Shown here one piece after another: positions 1 to 7,455 of a stretch of DNA of 34,343 nt. The notes under the pieces were generated by a model. That model was not told the DNA's origin, did not search any database, and saw only the letters and a program-made list of their open reading frames with translations. The stretch's first letter is position 1. Each line of letters begins with the position of its first letter. Origin of the DNA: Acidobacteria bacterium UBA2994 (GTDB lineage: Bacteria > Acidobacteriota > Vicinamibacteria > Vicinamibacterales > UBA8438); assembly GCA_002346545.1 (NCBI GenBank), contig DEAA01000080.1, forward strand, positions 1-34,343. Direction: 5' to 3'. The position numbers and the translations under genes were made by a program.

Positions 1-789
1 TACGGCAACCTGTTCGACATGTACGAGCGGATCACGGGCGAGAGTCCGTTCGATATGCCGATGCGCATCTATCCGGCCCCGCACTACGCCATGGGCGGGG
101 TCTGGGTCGACTACGACCTCATGAGCACCATTCCGGGGCTGTTCGTGATCGGCGAGGCGAACTTTTCCGACCACGGCGCCAACCGTCTCGGGGCGTCGGC
201 GCTTATGCAGGGGCTGGCCGATGGTTACTTCGTGCTCCCCTACACGATCGGCAACTACCTTGCCCGCACCGGACCGAGCGACGTGGGTTCCGACCACGCG
301 GCCAGTAAGTCGGTGTGCGACGAGGTAACCAACCGGACCAATCAACTGCTGAACATCGGTGGCAGCCGGTCGGCCGACTCGTTCCACCGCGAGCTTGGGG
401 GGCTGGTCTGGGAGTACTGCGGTATGGCTCGCAACAAGGCAGGTCTCGAGAAGGGCCTCGGCCTGATCGCCGATCTGAAGGAGCAGTTCTGGAGGGACCT
501 GAGGGTGCCGGGTAGCGGTGCCGATATCAACCAACAGCTCGAGTTGGCCGGTCGTGTGGCCGATTTCTTCGAGTTGGCCGAGGTGATGTGTCTTGACGCG
601 TCGCAGCGTGAAGAGTCGTGCGGGGCCCACTTCCGCGAAGAGCACCAGACCGAGGAAGGCGAGGCCAAACGTGACGACGACGCATTCTCGCACGCTGCGG
701 TCTGGGAGTTCACTGGAGATGCACCCAGGCGGCACGTCGAGCCGCTGGTGTTCGAAAATGTGACGTTGTCGCAGCGGAGCTACAAGTAA
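1..789 (+). CDS. sdhA: Succinate dehydrogenase/fumarate reductase flavoprotein subunit, C-terminal part
   Basis: This is the last 262 codons of the FAD subunit of complex II, which oxidises succinate to fumarate on the cytoplasmic face of the membrane. The reading frame is open from base 1, so the 5' end, including the FAD-binding Rossmann motif and flavin-linking His, lies outside the window. Visible family motifs are PAPHYAMGG (visible residues 25-33) and [12 protein letters not shown] (57-68), which hold substrate- and flavin-contacting His and Arg residues. The C-terminal helical domain follows and ends in a charged, low-complexity stretch. The stop overlaps the sdhB start (TAATG), so the two are translationally coupled. 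No cytochrome b subunit is visible; it probably lies upstream of sdhA. The identity is clear; only the choice between succinate dehydrogenase and fumarate reductase is inferred. Confidence 0.95.
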   Translation, partial: YGNLFDMYERITGESPFDMPMRIYPAPHYAMGGVWVDYDLMSTIPGLFVIGEANFSDHGANRLGASALMQGLADGYFVLPYTIGNYLARTGPSDVGSDHAASKSVCDEVTNRTNQLLNIGGSRSADSFHRELGGLVWEYCGMARNKAGLEKGLGLIADLKEQFWRDLRVPGSGADINQQLELAGRVADFFELAEVMCLDASQREESCGAHFREEHQTEEGEAKRDDDAFSHAAVWEFTGDAPRRHVEPLVFENVTLSQRSYK

Positions 790-1535
790 TGCGGTTGATT
801 GTGCACGTCTGGCGTCAAAGCGGTCCCACCGAGAGCGGTGCGTTCGAGCGGCACGAGTTGCCGGATGTGTCCGAGCATGCGTCGTTCCTCGAGATGCTCG
901 ACATTCTGAACGAGCAGCTGGTAAATACCGGCGGCGAGGCGGTGGCCTTCGAGCACGATTGTCGCGAGGGCATCTGTGGCTCCTGCGGCATGGTCATCAA
1001 CGGCATTCCGCACGGACCGCACGGTGGTGTTACCACCTGCCAGCTTCACATGCGGTCTTTCAAGGATGGTGATGAGATCTGGATCGAGCCGTGGCGCGCC
1101 GACGCCTTCCCGGTCATGAAGGACCTCGTGGTCGACCGTAGTGCGTTCGACCGGATTATCCAGGCAGGCGGATTCATTTCTGTCAACACCGGGAGCGCCC
1201 CAGATGGCAACGCCATCGCAGTACCGAAGGACAGCTCGGAGAAGGCACTGGACGCCGCTGAGTGCATTGGTTGCGGCGCCTGTGTGGCGGCGTGTCCTAA
1301 CGCCTCGGCCATGCTCTTCACTGCGGCCAAGGCCGGTCACCTCGGGTTGCTTCCTCAGGGGCAAGCTGAGCGGATGTCGCGTACCAAGAACATGGTGATC
1401 ACGATGGACGAGGAAGGCTTCGGCAGCTGCACGAACCATGGCGCGTGTGAAACGGTCTGCCCGAAGGAGATCGGGATCGACTTCATCGCGCGGCTGAATC
1501 GCGACGTGATCAAAGCGAGTTTTTCGAGAGACTAG
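789..1535 (+). CDS. sdhB: Succinate dehydrogenase/fumarate reductase iron-sulfur subunit
   Basis: The 248-residue iron-sulfur subunit passes electrons from the flavin to quinone. The N-terminal ferredoxin domain carries a [2Fe-2S] set: Cys58, Cys63, Cys66 and Cys84. The C-terminal domain has C-x2-C-x2-C-x3-C at 159-169 for [4Fe-4S], and Cys214, Cys220 and Cys224 for the [3Fe-4S] cluster. The sequence resembles the short 'non-classical' SdhB of the Bacillus/Bacteroides/actinobacterial type rather than the proteobacterial one. It starts at ATG 789 inside the sdhA stop codon. Its stop codon shares the palindrome CTAG (1532-1535) with the stop of the converging nitroreductase gene, so the two genes end on each other with no room for a terminator between them. 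Confidence 0.96.
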   Translation: MRLIVHVWRQSGPTESGAFERHELPDVSEHASFLEMLDILNEQLVNTGGEAVAFEHDCREGICGSCGMVINGIPHGPHGGVTTCQLHMRSFKDGDEIWIEPWRADAFPVMKDLVVDRSAFDRIIQAGGFISVNTGSAPDGNAIAVPKDSSEKALDAAECIGCGACVAACPNASAMLFTAAKAGHLGLLPQGQAERMSRTKNMVITMDEEGFGSCTNHGACETVCPKEIGIDFIARLNRDVIKASFSRD

Positions 1536-2194
1536 CTCCTGCTGGTTACTTCATCGAGCGGTTTGCGTTCGATGTCTGGCACGGTGGCTTCGGCCGCCGG
1601 GTGCCCCACCACGAGGATCAGGTAGGGCCGTTCATTCGCTGGGCGGTCCAGGATCTCGTTTAGGAAGCGCATCGGGCTCGGGGTATGGGTTAGTGTGGCT
1701 AAGCCCACTTGGTGGAGCGTTGAGATCAGCATGCCGGTCGCGATCCCGACCGATTCCTGCACGTAGTAGTGCTTCCGCCTTTGCCCGTCGTCCCTGAGGC
1801 CGTAGGTCTCGGCGAAGATGACCACCAGGCACGGCGCCTTTTCGAGGAACGGCTTGTTCGCGTCGGTGGCCAGCGGGGCCAGGGCATCGAGCCATTCGTC
1901 CGGCGCCCGGCCCTTATAGAAGGCGTGCTCCTCAGCCTCGGCTTCGAGCCGGATCCGCTGCTTGACCACCGGGTCCTTTACGACGACGAAGTGCCAGGGT
2001 TGCTGATTGGCACCGCTTGGCGCCGATGCCGCCACGGCCAGACAGGCGTCGAGCACTCGGTCCGGGACTGGCCGGGTCGAGAAGTCGCGCACGGTGCGAC
2101 GGCGGGTCACGACGTCTCGTAGCTCGACGGCTCGAGCTTCGAGATCCTCGTCGGTACGAGAGGGAAGTCCCTCGAGCGGGATGCGCTTGTTCAT
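1532..2194 (-). CDS. Nitroreductase-family flavoprotein, iodotyrosine-deiodinase-like
   Basis: This 220-residue FMN protein belongs to the nitroreductase superfamily, as shown by RRRTVRDFS (31-39) and [12 protein letters not shown] (58-69). It looks like the iodotyrosine deiodinase (IYD) branch rather than generic NfsB-type enzymes: Glu89, Tyr93 and Lys114 have the same spacing (4 and 21 residues) as the human IYD triad Glu157/Tyr161/Lys182 that grips the amino-acid zwitterion. [11 protein letters not shown] and the ending [12 protein letters not shown] also match that branch. Known members reductively remove halide from halotyrosines; bacterial homologues exist but their roles are poorly known. 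It is the last gene of a three-gene operon, overlapping the smr stop by 4 bases (ATGA). FMN binding is near certain; halotyrosine as substrate is an inference from the triad. Confidence 0.88.
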   Translation of the reverse strand: MNKRIPLEGLPSRTDEDLEARAVELRDVVTRRRTVRDFSTRPVPDRVLDACLAVAASAPSGANQQPWHFVVVKDPVVKQRIRLEAEAEEHAFYKGRAPDEWLDALAPLATDANKPFLEKAPCLVVIFAETYGLRDDGQRRKHYYVQESVGIATGMLISTLHQVGLATLTHTPSPMRFLNEILDRPANERPYLILVVGHPAAEATVPDIERKPLDEVTSRS

Positions 2195-2451
2195 GCGTCC
2201 TTCAACCGGGCGATGGTGGCGCCCAGGTGCGACGCCGAATCGTCCCAGTACTCTTCGACCAGGGAGTGGTCGGCGAGTACCTCGTGAACCGTTCGTCGCT
2301 GGATACCGCGGCCTCGCCCGTGCACGATCCGTACTTCAGCCAGCCCTTTCGCATGAGCAGCGTGCACGTATTCGCCCACCAGCGGCGAGATGTCGCGCGG
2401 GGCGAAGGTATGCAGGTCGAGCTCTCGCTCGATCGGCACCCGATGAGTCAT
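2191..2451 (-). CDS. Small Smr-domain protein
   Basis: An 86-residue protein consisting of a single Smr (small MutS-related) domain, with the two hallmark motifs LDLHTF (11-16) near the start and HGRGRG (44-49). Smr domains bind and often nick branched or structured nucleic acids and occur alone or at the end of MutS2. Stand-alone copies have been linked to RNA cleavage and ribosome rescue, but this one gives no hint of its target. It overlaps queF upstream and the nitroreductase downstream by 4 bases each (ATGA at both junctions), so all three are probably translated from one message. Domain assignment is firm; the function is open. Confidence 0.88.
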   Translation of the reverse strand: MTHRVPIERELDLHTFAPRDISPLVGEYVHAAHAKGLAEVRIVHGRGRGIQRRTVHEVLADHSLVEEYWDDSASHLGATIARLKDA

Positions 2452-2843
2452 CGGCGTGTGGCGCGTCGTTTGGACGCCGTGGTCTTTTGCGCGCGCGCCG
2501 GTTTCTCGTAGCGGGTCACCACCTGAGTGGTGAGTCCGCCCCGTACCGAGAAGTCGCCCACCACTTCCATCTTTCTGGGGCGGCAGGCCGTGACAAGGTC
2601 ATCGAGAATTTGATTCGTCACAGCTTCATAGAAGATGCCTCGATCGCGGAAGCCCATGAAGTAGTACTTCAACGCCTTTAGCTCGAGACATGTGCGATCG
2701 GGTACGTACATGATCCGGATCTCGCCAAAGTCGGGGAGTCCCGTCTTGGGACAGAGCGACGTGAACTCCGGGCACTGAATCCGGATTTCGAAGTCCCGGG
2801 CGGGTTGGGGATTGGGGAAGGTCTCCAGGGGCTCAGACGACAT
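2448..2843 (-). CDS. queF: NADPH-dependent 7-cyano-7-deazaguanine reductase (QueF type I)
   Basis: This enzyme reduces preQ0 to preQ1 in queuosine biosynthesis, the only known nitrile-to-amine reduction in biology. The length, 131 residues, fits the short unimodular type I (YkvM-like) enzymes. The catalytic cysteine lies in [11 protein letters not shown] (Cys31, with Asp38 as acid). The QueF signature [17 protein letters not shown] (53-69) follows. The next residues are F-Y-E, where Bacillus QueF has F-H-E, so the His beside the substrate-binding Glu is Tyr. The C-terminus ends in a basic tail ([12 protein letters not shown]). It is the first gene of an operon with smr and the IYD-like gene. 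The start codon sits 6 bases after a TAAGAT box, suggesting a very short leader. Confidence 0.93.
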   Translation of the reverse strand: MSSEPLETFPNPQPARDFEIRIQCPEFTSLCPKTGLPDFGEIRIMYVPDRTCLELKALKYYFMGFRDRGIFYEAVTNQILDDLVTACRPRKMEVVGDFSVRGGLTTQVVTRYEKPARAQKTTASKRRATRR

Positions 2844-2849
2844 TTGGGC

Positions 2850-2855
2850 ATCTTA
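2850..2855 (-). promoter_or_regulatory. queF: Candidate -10 box of queF operon
   Basis: On the minus strand TAAGAT lies 6 bases before the queF ATG (2843). It matches four of six consensus bases and I find no good -35. If it is real, the transcript would begin at or next to the start codon. No Shine-Dalgarno sequence is visible ahead of queF, which agrees with a leaderless message but does not prove it. Confidence 0.35.
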
Positions 2856-2896
2856 CATCGGCCTATAAGCGAAGGTCGGTCGCGGCCCCAACGTCG

Positions 2897-2926
2897 TTGA
2901 CACCAGAAAACTCGGCGCGCTAGCAT
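2897..2926 (+). promoter_or_regulatory. Promoter of the HU-like gene
   Basis: A perfect -35 TTGACA (2897-2902) is followed after 18 bases by TAGCAT (2921-2926, four of six consensus bases). It points at the HU-like gene and would give a leader of roughly 85 bases. GGGGG at 3010-3014, six bases before the ATG, may serve as ribosome-binding site. The region 2844-3019 otherwise holds only the divergent queF start signals. Confidence 0.6.
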
Positions 2927-3019
2927 TGCTGCGTCTTCCGAGGGAAGCAAGAAGAGACCGCGAGCCGGCGTGCATGGCGGTCCTAATCGGTTGGTTGCAC
3001 GCCTAGTCAGGGGGTCCCG

Positions 3020-3316
3020 ATGACCGACGGCAAGAGGATGAGCAAGACTGAGTTGTTCAAGCACTTCACCGAAAAATTCGGAATGAAGCGAACTGAAGTC
3101 AGTGCCTTGTTCGACGAGCTGCAGAGCCTGTCTGAGGCGGAGTTGAGGCGGGCCGGGGAGTTCGTGTTGCCTGGTATGGTCAAGCTGGTTCGGCAGGAGC
3201 GACAGGCCCGTATGGGTCGGAACCCAGCCACCGGCGCCCAGATTCATATTCCGGCGAAGACCGTGGTTAAGGCGCGCATCGCGAAGCAGCTCAAGGACGC
3301 CGTCCTCCCCTCGTAG
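3020..3316 (+). CDS. HU/IHF-family DNA-binding protein
   Basis: A 98-residue nucleoid protein of the HU/IHF fold. The C-terminal part has the typical beta-arm motif GRNPATGAQIHIPAKTVVK (76-94), with the conserved R-N-P tip whose proline intercalates and bends DNA. The N-terminal helices (SKTELFKHFTEKFGMKRTEV) are more divergent than in housekeeping HU. A few extra residues precede the usual M-x-K start; the second Met (residue 7, MSKTELFKH) is an alternative start. It is monocistronic, between a clear promoter and a clear terminator, which suggests steady strong expression. The sequence does not show whether it is the main HU or a specialised paralogue. Confidence 0.9.
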   Translation: MTDGKRMSKTELFKHFTEKFGMKRTEVSALFDELQSLSEAELRRAGEFVLPGMVKLVRQERQARMGRNPATGAQIHIPAKTVVKARIAKQLKDAVLPS

Positions 3317-3336
3317 GCGGCGCCACGCAGTAGCTC

Positions 3337-3364
3337 ACCCGTCCCGCTTTGTGGGGCGGGTTTT
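3337..3364 (+). terminator. Rho-independent terminator of the HU-like gene
   Basis: ACCCGTCCC (3337-3345) pairs with GGGGCGGGT (3353-3361), a 9-bp stem with one G-T wobble and a seven-base loop, followed by a run of T (3361-3364). It lies 20 bases after the stop codon. It is the clearest intrinsic terminator in the window. Confidence 0.8.
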
Positions 3365-3416
3365 GCGCGCTCTCTTCGTTCGTCTTCGAGACGCCGGCTA
3401 GCTGGGGGTCAGCACG

Positions 3417-3678
3417 CTAGTCGTGTTTCGTTGGCGACCTAGAAGGTGCTGCGGACGCGCCGACAAGTACTCGACCGTACGCCGACGCTCGAACCAAGCT
3501 CGAGAGCTTGGTCTCCCACCTGCCGACTGAGTCTCCGCACAGGATCATGTGGTTCTCCCTGTCGGATTCGACGTCGGCGCGGACCGCGTCGTCCCTCACC
3601 GCGCACGGTTCGTAGCAGCATACGTTGACGGCGGTCGACTATCTGCAGCTGTTTCTTCTTGCTCAGGGTTTGAAACAT
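3417..3678 (-). pseudogene. Possible frameshifted small gene downstream of kinase remnant
   Basis: On the minus strand an excellent ribosome-binding site (GGAGGAGG, 3687-3694) precedes ATG 3678. The first 25 or so codons (MFQTLSKKKQLQIVDRRQRM...) look natural. The frame then turns into arginine-rich nonsense, while the next frame from about 3599 down to 3417 reads more like protein (RDDAVRADVESDRENHMILC). This suggests one small gene with a frameshift near 3600. No family is recognised. It begins 23 bases after the histidine-kinase remnant and may have shared its operon. A short intact peptide, or chance, are alternatives. Confidence 0.3.
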
Positions 3679-3701
3679 CGCAGTGCCTCCTCCGGAGATG
3701 G

Positions 3702-4040
3702 TCAGCTCACCGCTCGCACTGCGGCGGCGTCCTGCTTCTCGAACTGCGCGAACTCGAGCGAGACGGTGGTTCTGTTGCCCACGGTGCTGGTGATCGAGAT
3801 AACGTCGCCAAACTGGTCGACAATCTTGCGCGAGATAGCGAGGCCGAGACCGAGTTCCCGGCGTTCGGTGGTGTTGAAGCCCCCGAAGATACTCTCCAAA
3901 CGTTCCTGCGGAATTCCGGTGCCATCGTCGACGACGAGCACGGTTTTGAGCTTTGTACTCATGGGCTTACAGACCAAGCCGGCATTATGGGTTGGCGTTC
4001 GGCGCGAACGTAGGATGGCCGGAAGGAGGGCGCTTGACAC
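3702..4040 (-). pseudogene. Truncated sensor histidine kinase, ATPase-domain remnant
   Basis: Only the end of a histidine-kinase ATP-binding domain remains. It shows the G1-like box DDGTGIP and a G2-like segment ELGLGLAISRKIVDQFG, followed by the usual final strands (SITSTVGNRTTVSLEF). The dimerisation/phospho-acceptor domain, N box and any sensor are absent. Upstream sequence runs straight into the divergent E2 promoter, so there is no space for them. The F box (FGGFNTT) is also altered from the common F-x-P-F form. ATG 3962 could still give an 86-residue peptide, but it could not act as a kinase. I read it as the relic of a two-component system; a response regulator is not visible nearby. 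Confidence 0.65.
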
Positions 4041-4063
4041 CCTCTGAAGTGCGGGCTTAAGGT
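4034..4063 (+). promoter_or_regulatory. Candidate promoter of the E2-lipB operon
   Basis: A perfect TTGACA (4034-4039) is followed after 18 bases by TAAGGT (4058-4063), a weak -10. The E2 ATG is only 9 bases further on, so a near-leaderless transcript is predicted. The strength of the -35 could compensate for the poor -10. Confidence 0.45.
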
Positions 4064-4072
4064 AACGGCCCC

Positions 4073-5215
4073 ATGTCTACCGACGTGCTGATGCCTCAAA
4101 TGGGCGAGTCGATTGCCGAGGGGACGGTTGTGCGGTGGATCAAGAAGGTGGGCGAAACTGTCGACCGCGACGAGCCCTTATTCGAGATCTCCACCGACAA
4201 GGTTGACGCCGAGGTTCCATCGCCTCAGGGCGGGGTGCTGCTGCAGATCCGCACCGAGGTTGGCGAGACCGTGCCGATCGACACCGTAGTAGCCGTCATA
4301 GGTGAGGCCGGCGAGCAGGTGCCGTCCGCCGAGCGCGCGCCGCCCACCCCTGCGGCCGTATCTGCAACCCAGGGCGGCTCGGCGGCCGGCCCGCGGAGCT
4401 CCGGCGGCGCGCGGCGCTTGTCTCCCGTTGTGCGCCGGCTGGCGGCCGAGTACGGGGTTGACCTGGATTCGCTCCGAGGTACGGGGGACGGCGGTCGCAT
4501 CACCAAGACCGACGTGCTGGCCTCGGTCCAGAGCGGCGCGCCGCCCGCCACCGTGCAGGTGGCACGCGCCGAGCCGATGAGCGTCATGCGCCGGCAGATT
4601 GCGCAGCACATGGTGCTAAGCCGCCGTACCGCGGCGCATGTCCACACCATTTTCGAGGTGGACTTCACGGAGGTGTCGGTCCGACGACAGGCCGCCGAGC
4701 CACGTCCCACCTATCTGGCCTACATCGCCGACGCTGTCGCTCGGACGCTGTCCGAGATGCCGGTGATCAATGCCTCGGTGGAGGGCGATTCGGTCGTTTC
4801 CCACGACCACGTCAACTTGGGCATCGCGGTGGCGCTCGACTGGGGACTCATCGTGCCGGTGGTCAAGGATGCCGACCGGATGACCGTGAGCCAGCTCGAC
4901 TTGGCGATTTCGGATCTGGCCACTCGCGCCCGGAGCAAGCAACTCTCGCCGGATGACGTGGCGGAGGGAACCTTCACCATCACGAACCCGGGCGGCTTCG
5001 GTTCGATCGCCGGGCTCCCGATTATCAATCATCCCCAGTCGGCTATTCTCTGTGTAGGCGCGATCGAGAAGCGTCCCGCTGTGGTGGACAACGCGGTGTT
5101 ATCACGGCTTCGCTCCTATCTGACTCTCGGCTTCGATCACCGTCTGATCGACGGGTCGGTCGCGGATCAGTTCCTGGCCGCGATCAAGCAGAAGCTGGAG
5201 GCCGGCGCCGAGTGA
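4073..5215 (+). CDS. Dihydrolipoamide acyltransferase (E2) of a 2-oxo acid dehydrogenase complex
   Basis: The E2 core enzyme moves the acyl group from lipoamide to CoA in pyruvate, 2-oxoglutarate or branched-chain 2-oxo acid dehydrogenase. Its 380 residues hold, in order, one lipoyl domain with the lipoylated lysine in EISTDKVDA (Lys43), an Ala/Pro-rich linker, a peripheral E1/E3-binding domain (SPVVRRLAAEYGVDLDSLRGTG...), another linker, and the catalytic domain ending with DHRLIDG (His356, Asp360). With one lipoyl domain it is closest to SucB/BkdB-type E2 proteins. No E1 or E3 gene is in the window, so the substrate cannot be fixed. It overlaps lipB by 4 bases (GTGA), coupling the lipoyl protein to an enzyme that lipoylates it. 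Confidence 0.93.
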   Translation: MSTDVLMPQMGESIAEGTVVRWIKKVGETVDRDEPLFEISTDKVDAEVPSPQGGVLLQIRTEVGETVPIDTVVAVIGEAGEQVPSAERAPPTPAAVSATQGGSAAGPRSSGGARRLSPVVRRLAAEYGVDLDSLRGTGDGGRITKTDVLASVQSGAPPATVQVARAEPMSVMRRQIAQHMVLSRRTAAHVHTIFEVDFTEVSVRRQAAEPRPTYLAYIADAVARTLSEMPVINASVEGDSVVSHDHVNLGIAVALDWGLIVPVVKDADRMTVSQLDLAISDLATRARSKQLSPDDVAEGTFTITNPGGFGSIAGLPIINHPQSAILCVGAIEKRPAVVDNAVLSRLRSYLTLGFDHRLIDGSVADQFLAAIKQKLEAGAE

Positions 5216-5928
5216 CCTCGGAACCAGGCCGGCTAGAGGTGCGCAAGCTCGGTCAAGTGCCCTACTTGAAAGCGATCGACGGGCAGCGGCGGCTTGTTGA
5301 GGCACGGAAGCGGGACGAAATACCCGATCAGCTCCTTCTGTTAGAGCATCCCTCGGTCATCACCGTCGGAGTCAGTGGCCGACGGCATCGAGAAAATCTG
5401 CTGGCTTCTCCCGCCGAGCTTGCTCGGCGGAACATCGACCTGCTCGAGGTCTCCCGTGGAGGCGATGTCACCTATCACGGCCCGGGCCAGCTCGTCGGCT
5501 ATCCCATCCTGGACCTGAAGCCGGATCGCTGCGACGTCCATCGCTACGTTCGTGACCTCGAAGAGGCGTTGATGCGAACCGTTGCGCGTTTTGGTGTGAC
5601 GGCCGGTCGGGTGCACGGGCTGACCGGCATCTGGGTGGGAAACGAGAAGCTGGCTGCTATCGGGGTCCGGTTGTCCAGGTGGGTGACGAGTCATGGCTTC
5701 GCGCTCAACGTCACGACCCAGCTTGATGCGTTCGAGTTGATCGTGCCATGCGGAATTCGGGGCCGTGGGGTGACTTCACTCGAGCGTCTCCTCGGCGCTC
5801 CGCCTGCGTGGTCCGACCTCGAAGCTGCTGCGGCTGAGGAACTGGCCGTCTGTTTCGAGCGCTCCATTGTTTCCTCCGCCGTGTCGGAGAACAGCACCGC
5901 TGCCCGTCTATGGGCCACCCGGGAATAA
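5212..5928 (+). CDS. lipB: Lipoyl(octanoyl) transferase LipB
   Basis: LipB transfers octanoate from acyl carrier protein to lipoyl domains; LipA then inserts sulfur. The 238-residue protein carries the family signature RGGDVTYHGPGQLVGYP (82-98). The catalytic pair is present: Lys146 in NEKLAAIGVR and Cys180 in IVPCGI. The start is GTG 5212, inside the E2 stop region (GTGA), so translation is probably coupled to the E2 gene, its likely client. No lipA is visible in the window. Confidence 0.95.
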   Translation: MTSEPGRLEVRKLGQVPYLKAIDGQRRLVEARKRDEIPDQLLLLEHPSVITVGVSGRRHRENLLASPAELARRNIDLLEVSRGGDVTYHGPGQLVGYPILDLKPDRCDVHRYVRDLEEALMRTVARFGVTAGRVHGLTGIWVGNEKLAAIGVRLSRWVTSHGFALNVTTQLDAFELIVPCGIRGRGVTSLERLLGAPPAWSDLEAAAAEELAVCFERSIVSSAVSENSTAARLWATRE

Positions 5929-5938
5929 CCGGCTCCCC

Positions 5939-5960
5939 TCCTCCGGTGTTTTACGGAGGA
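5939..5960 (+). promoter_or_regulatory. Hairpin over the ribosome-binding site of the broken sigma gene
   Basis: TCCTCCG (5939-5945) is exactly complementary to CGGAGGA (5954-5960), with an eight-base loop. The right arm is the ribosome-binding site of the ATG at 5966. Folding would hide it, so the gene, when intact, may have been translationally restrained. It begins 11 bases after the lipB stop and has no T-run, so it is not a typical terminator. Confidence 0.4.
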
Positions 5961-5965
5961 AGACG

Positions 5966-6428
5966 ATGCAGGAGAGCAGAGGCGACTAGGCACGGGTGCA
6001 GAGGCTCCACGATGGAGAGGCCTCCGCGGTCGCCGAGCTGTAATCGGTCTAGGGCGTTCGCATCTACCAGCTGGCCTTTCGCTCCATCAAGAATCGGGAA
6101 GACGCCGAGGAAGTTACTCAGGACTGCTGCTGCGAGTCTTCAGCCAGGTCGACGCGTTTTTCGGGGATGTCGCATTGTCATCCTGGATTAACGGATCACG
6201 TTCGATACGGCGATGTCGAGGTCCCGCAGTTTGACGCGCTGGTGGCCGGTCGAGCTGCTGGGTGAGCCGCCAGAGATCTACCGCGCCGCGGTGCTTTCTT
6301 GGGATGTACAGGGGCTGTCGACGATGAGGCCAGCGCAGTGCTCCGCAGACCCTCAAGTGTGGTTCCACCGTGGCCGCCCGGTGCTGCGCGAGCGGATGTC
6401 GAATCTTGCCGCCGATCTCGCAATGTAG
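5966..6428 (+). pseudogene. Disrupted ECF RNA polymerase sigma factor gene
   Basis: Reading across frames recovers an ECF sigma factor. From ATG 5966 (with ribosome-binding site GGAGGAAG) the frame gives RLHDGEASAVAEL, stop, then GVRIYQLAFRS and IKNREDAEEVTQD, interrupted by stop codons TAG 5987, TAA 6041 and TAG 6050. The next frame continues LLLRVFSQVDAF-GDVALSSWI (region 2), a further shift gives ITFDTAMSRSRS (end of region 2), and the region 4 relic reads EIYRAAVLSWDVQGLS and then FHRGRPVLRERM, ending at TAG 6428. At least three stops and about three frameshifts exclude a working product. It fills what would otherwise be an empty 530-base gap. No anti-sigma gene is seen beside it. Confidence 0.85.
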
Positions 6429-6456
6429 TCGTCAGCTTGAAGGTCACCACGTGCCG

Positions 6457-7305
6457 CTAGGTGGAGAGCGAGCGTTCGAGTTCCACCTGTTCGCGCTGAC
6501 TGAGAGAAGGTTCCACCTCGCTTTCGATGCCGTAGGGACCGACGCGAACCGGCACTGCGGTTGCCTCCATGGCCGGTACCCCGCCGGTCGGTCTCGCAAC
6601 GAAACAACTGAAAGTTCGTTCTGATCCGGAGAGTATCGCGCTGATGAGCGATACCGCGGCCGCGGCCAGTGTGTACGGGCCCGGCGGCCAGAGCCGGGCA
6701 GCGCGTTGACGCAACTGTTGGAGCCGTGGGGGCGACAGCGCCTGCTCCAGCGCTTTGCCGCCCGCGGTGGCATGACTCCAGCCGATGACTGGATGTGCCG
6801 GTGGAGCACCGACGACGCTTACGGCGACCTGGGAGGGTGATGTCCCGGTCTCAAGGGCGGTAATCGCCTGCAGCGCTGAGCTGAAGCCGACCGGCGCTGA
6901 GCCGATCACCCGGCGTGGCGCGATGCCGACCGTCTCCACCGCGTGAGCCACGAGCGACCTATGGCCGGCTCCTGCCAGCACGAGTGGCGCCCGTCGCACG
7001 AGGCCGGCCGCCTGCTCGAGCCAGTGGGTCGCTTCGTCTCTCGTCCAGTCTCCATCGGGGCGCTCGGCCGGGTCGGCTAGTACCACTGTCGATGCGCCGA
7101 TCACCTCGTCGAACTGAGCGCCGGAGACCCGTGTGTCGAATCGTTCCACTGGTCCCGCTTGGTTGATATCGAGTGCCTTGCCCGCGGCGATACCGGCCGC
7201 CGGGTCGATGAGGAGCACACGCGTCGCCTGGTCGGTGGCCGCGAACCGGTAAGCCAATGCGCCTCCGAGGGTGCCGGCTCCGACGATGGCAATGGTGGTC
7301 GGCAT
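6457..7305 (-). CDS. Malate/lactate dehydrogenase-like protein lacking the usual catalytic motifs
   Basis: The 282 residues from ATG 7305 have the LDH/MDH layout: an N-terminal Rossmann fold with IAIVGAGTLGGALAY (5-19), an acidic residue after the second strand (LLIDP, Asp34) suggesting NAD preference, and the LDH/MDH-like middle (GKALDINQAGPVE). However, the substrate loop R-x-x-x-R is not visible (AERPDGDWTRDE). The catalytic L-D-x-x-R motif is replaced by VGFSSALQ (139-146), and the H-G-D motif with the proton-transfer His is replaced by PVIGWSHAT. It probably keeps the fold and perhaps NAD binding, but normal malate or lactate oxidation is doubtful. An upstream in-frame extension to 7413 lacks homology and is not included. 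Confidence 0.75.
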   Translation of the reverse strand: MPTTIAIVGAGTLGGALAYRFAATDQATRVLLIDPAAGIAAGKALDINQAGPVERFDTRVSGAQFDEVIGASTVVLADPAERPDGDWTRDEATHWLEQAAGLVRRAPLVLAGAGHRSLVAHAVETVGIAPRRVIGSAPVGFSSALQAITALETGTSPSQVAVSVVGAPPAHPVIGWSHATAGGKALEQALSPPRLQQLRQRAARLWPPGPYTLAAAAVSLISAILSGSERTFSCFVARPTGGVPAMEATAVPVRVGPYGIESEVEPSLSQREQVELERSLST

Positions 7306-7455
7306 CTGCTTCTTCCATGGGGCTTCGCCCCAAATGGCAGTCCCTGCGCTTTCTCTCGGGACTGCGTTCACTCGCAGGCTCATTGTGCAGTAGCCTGCCA
7401 GCTGTGGGCCCACCGGGGTGGGCCGGTTCTCAGACTAAGATATCAGGCTACCGCT

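Noticed and set aside
780..1439. Long open frame (219 codons) on the minus strand inside sdhB
   Set aside because: It is antisense to a fully motif-supported sdhB, has no family features, and is expected in GC-rich coding DNA.
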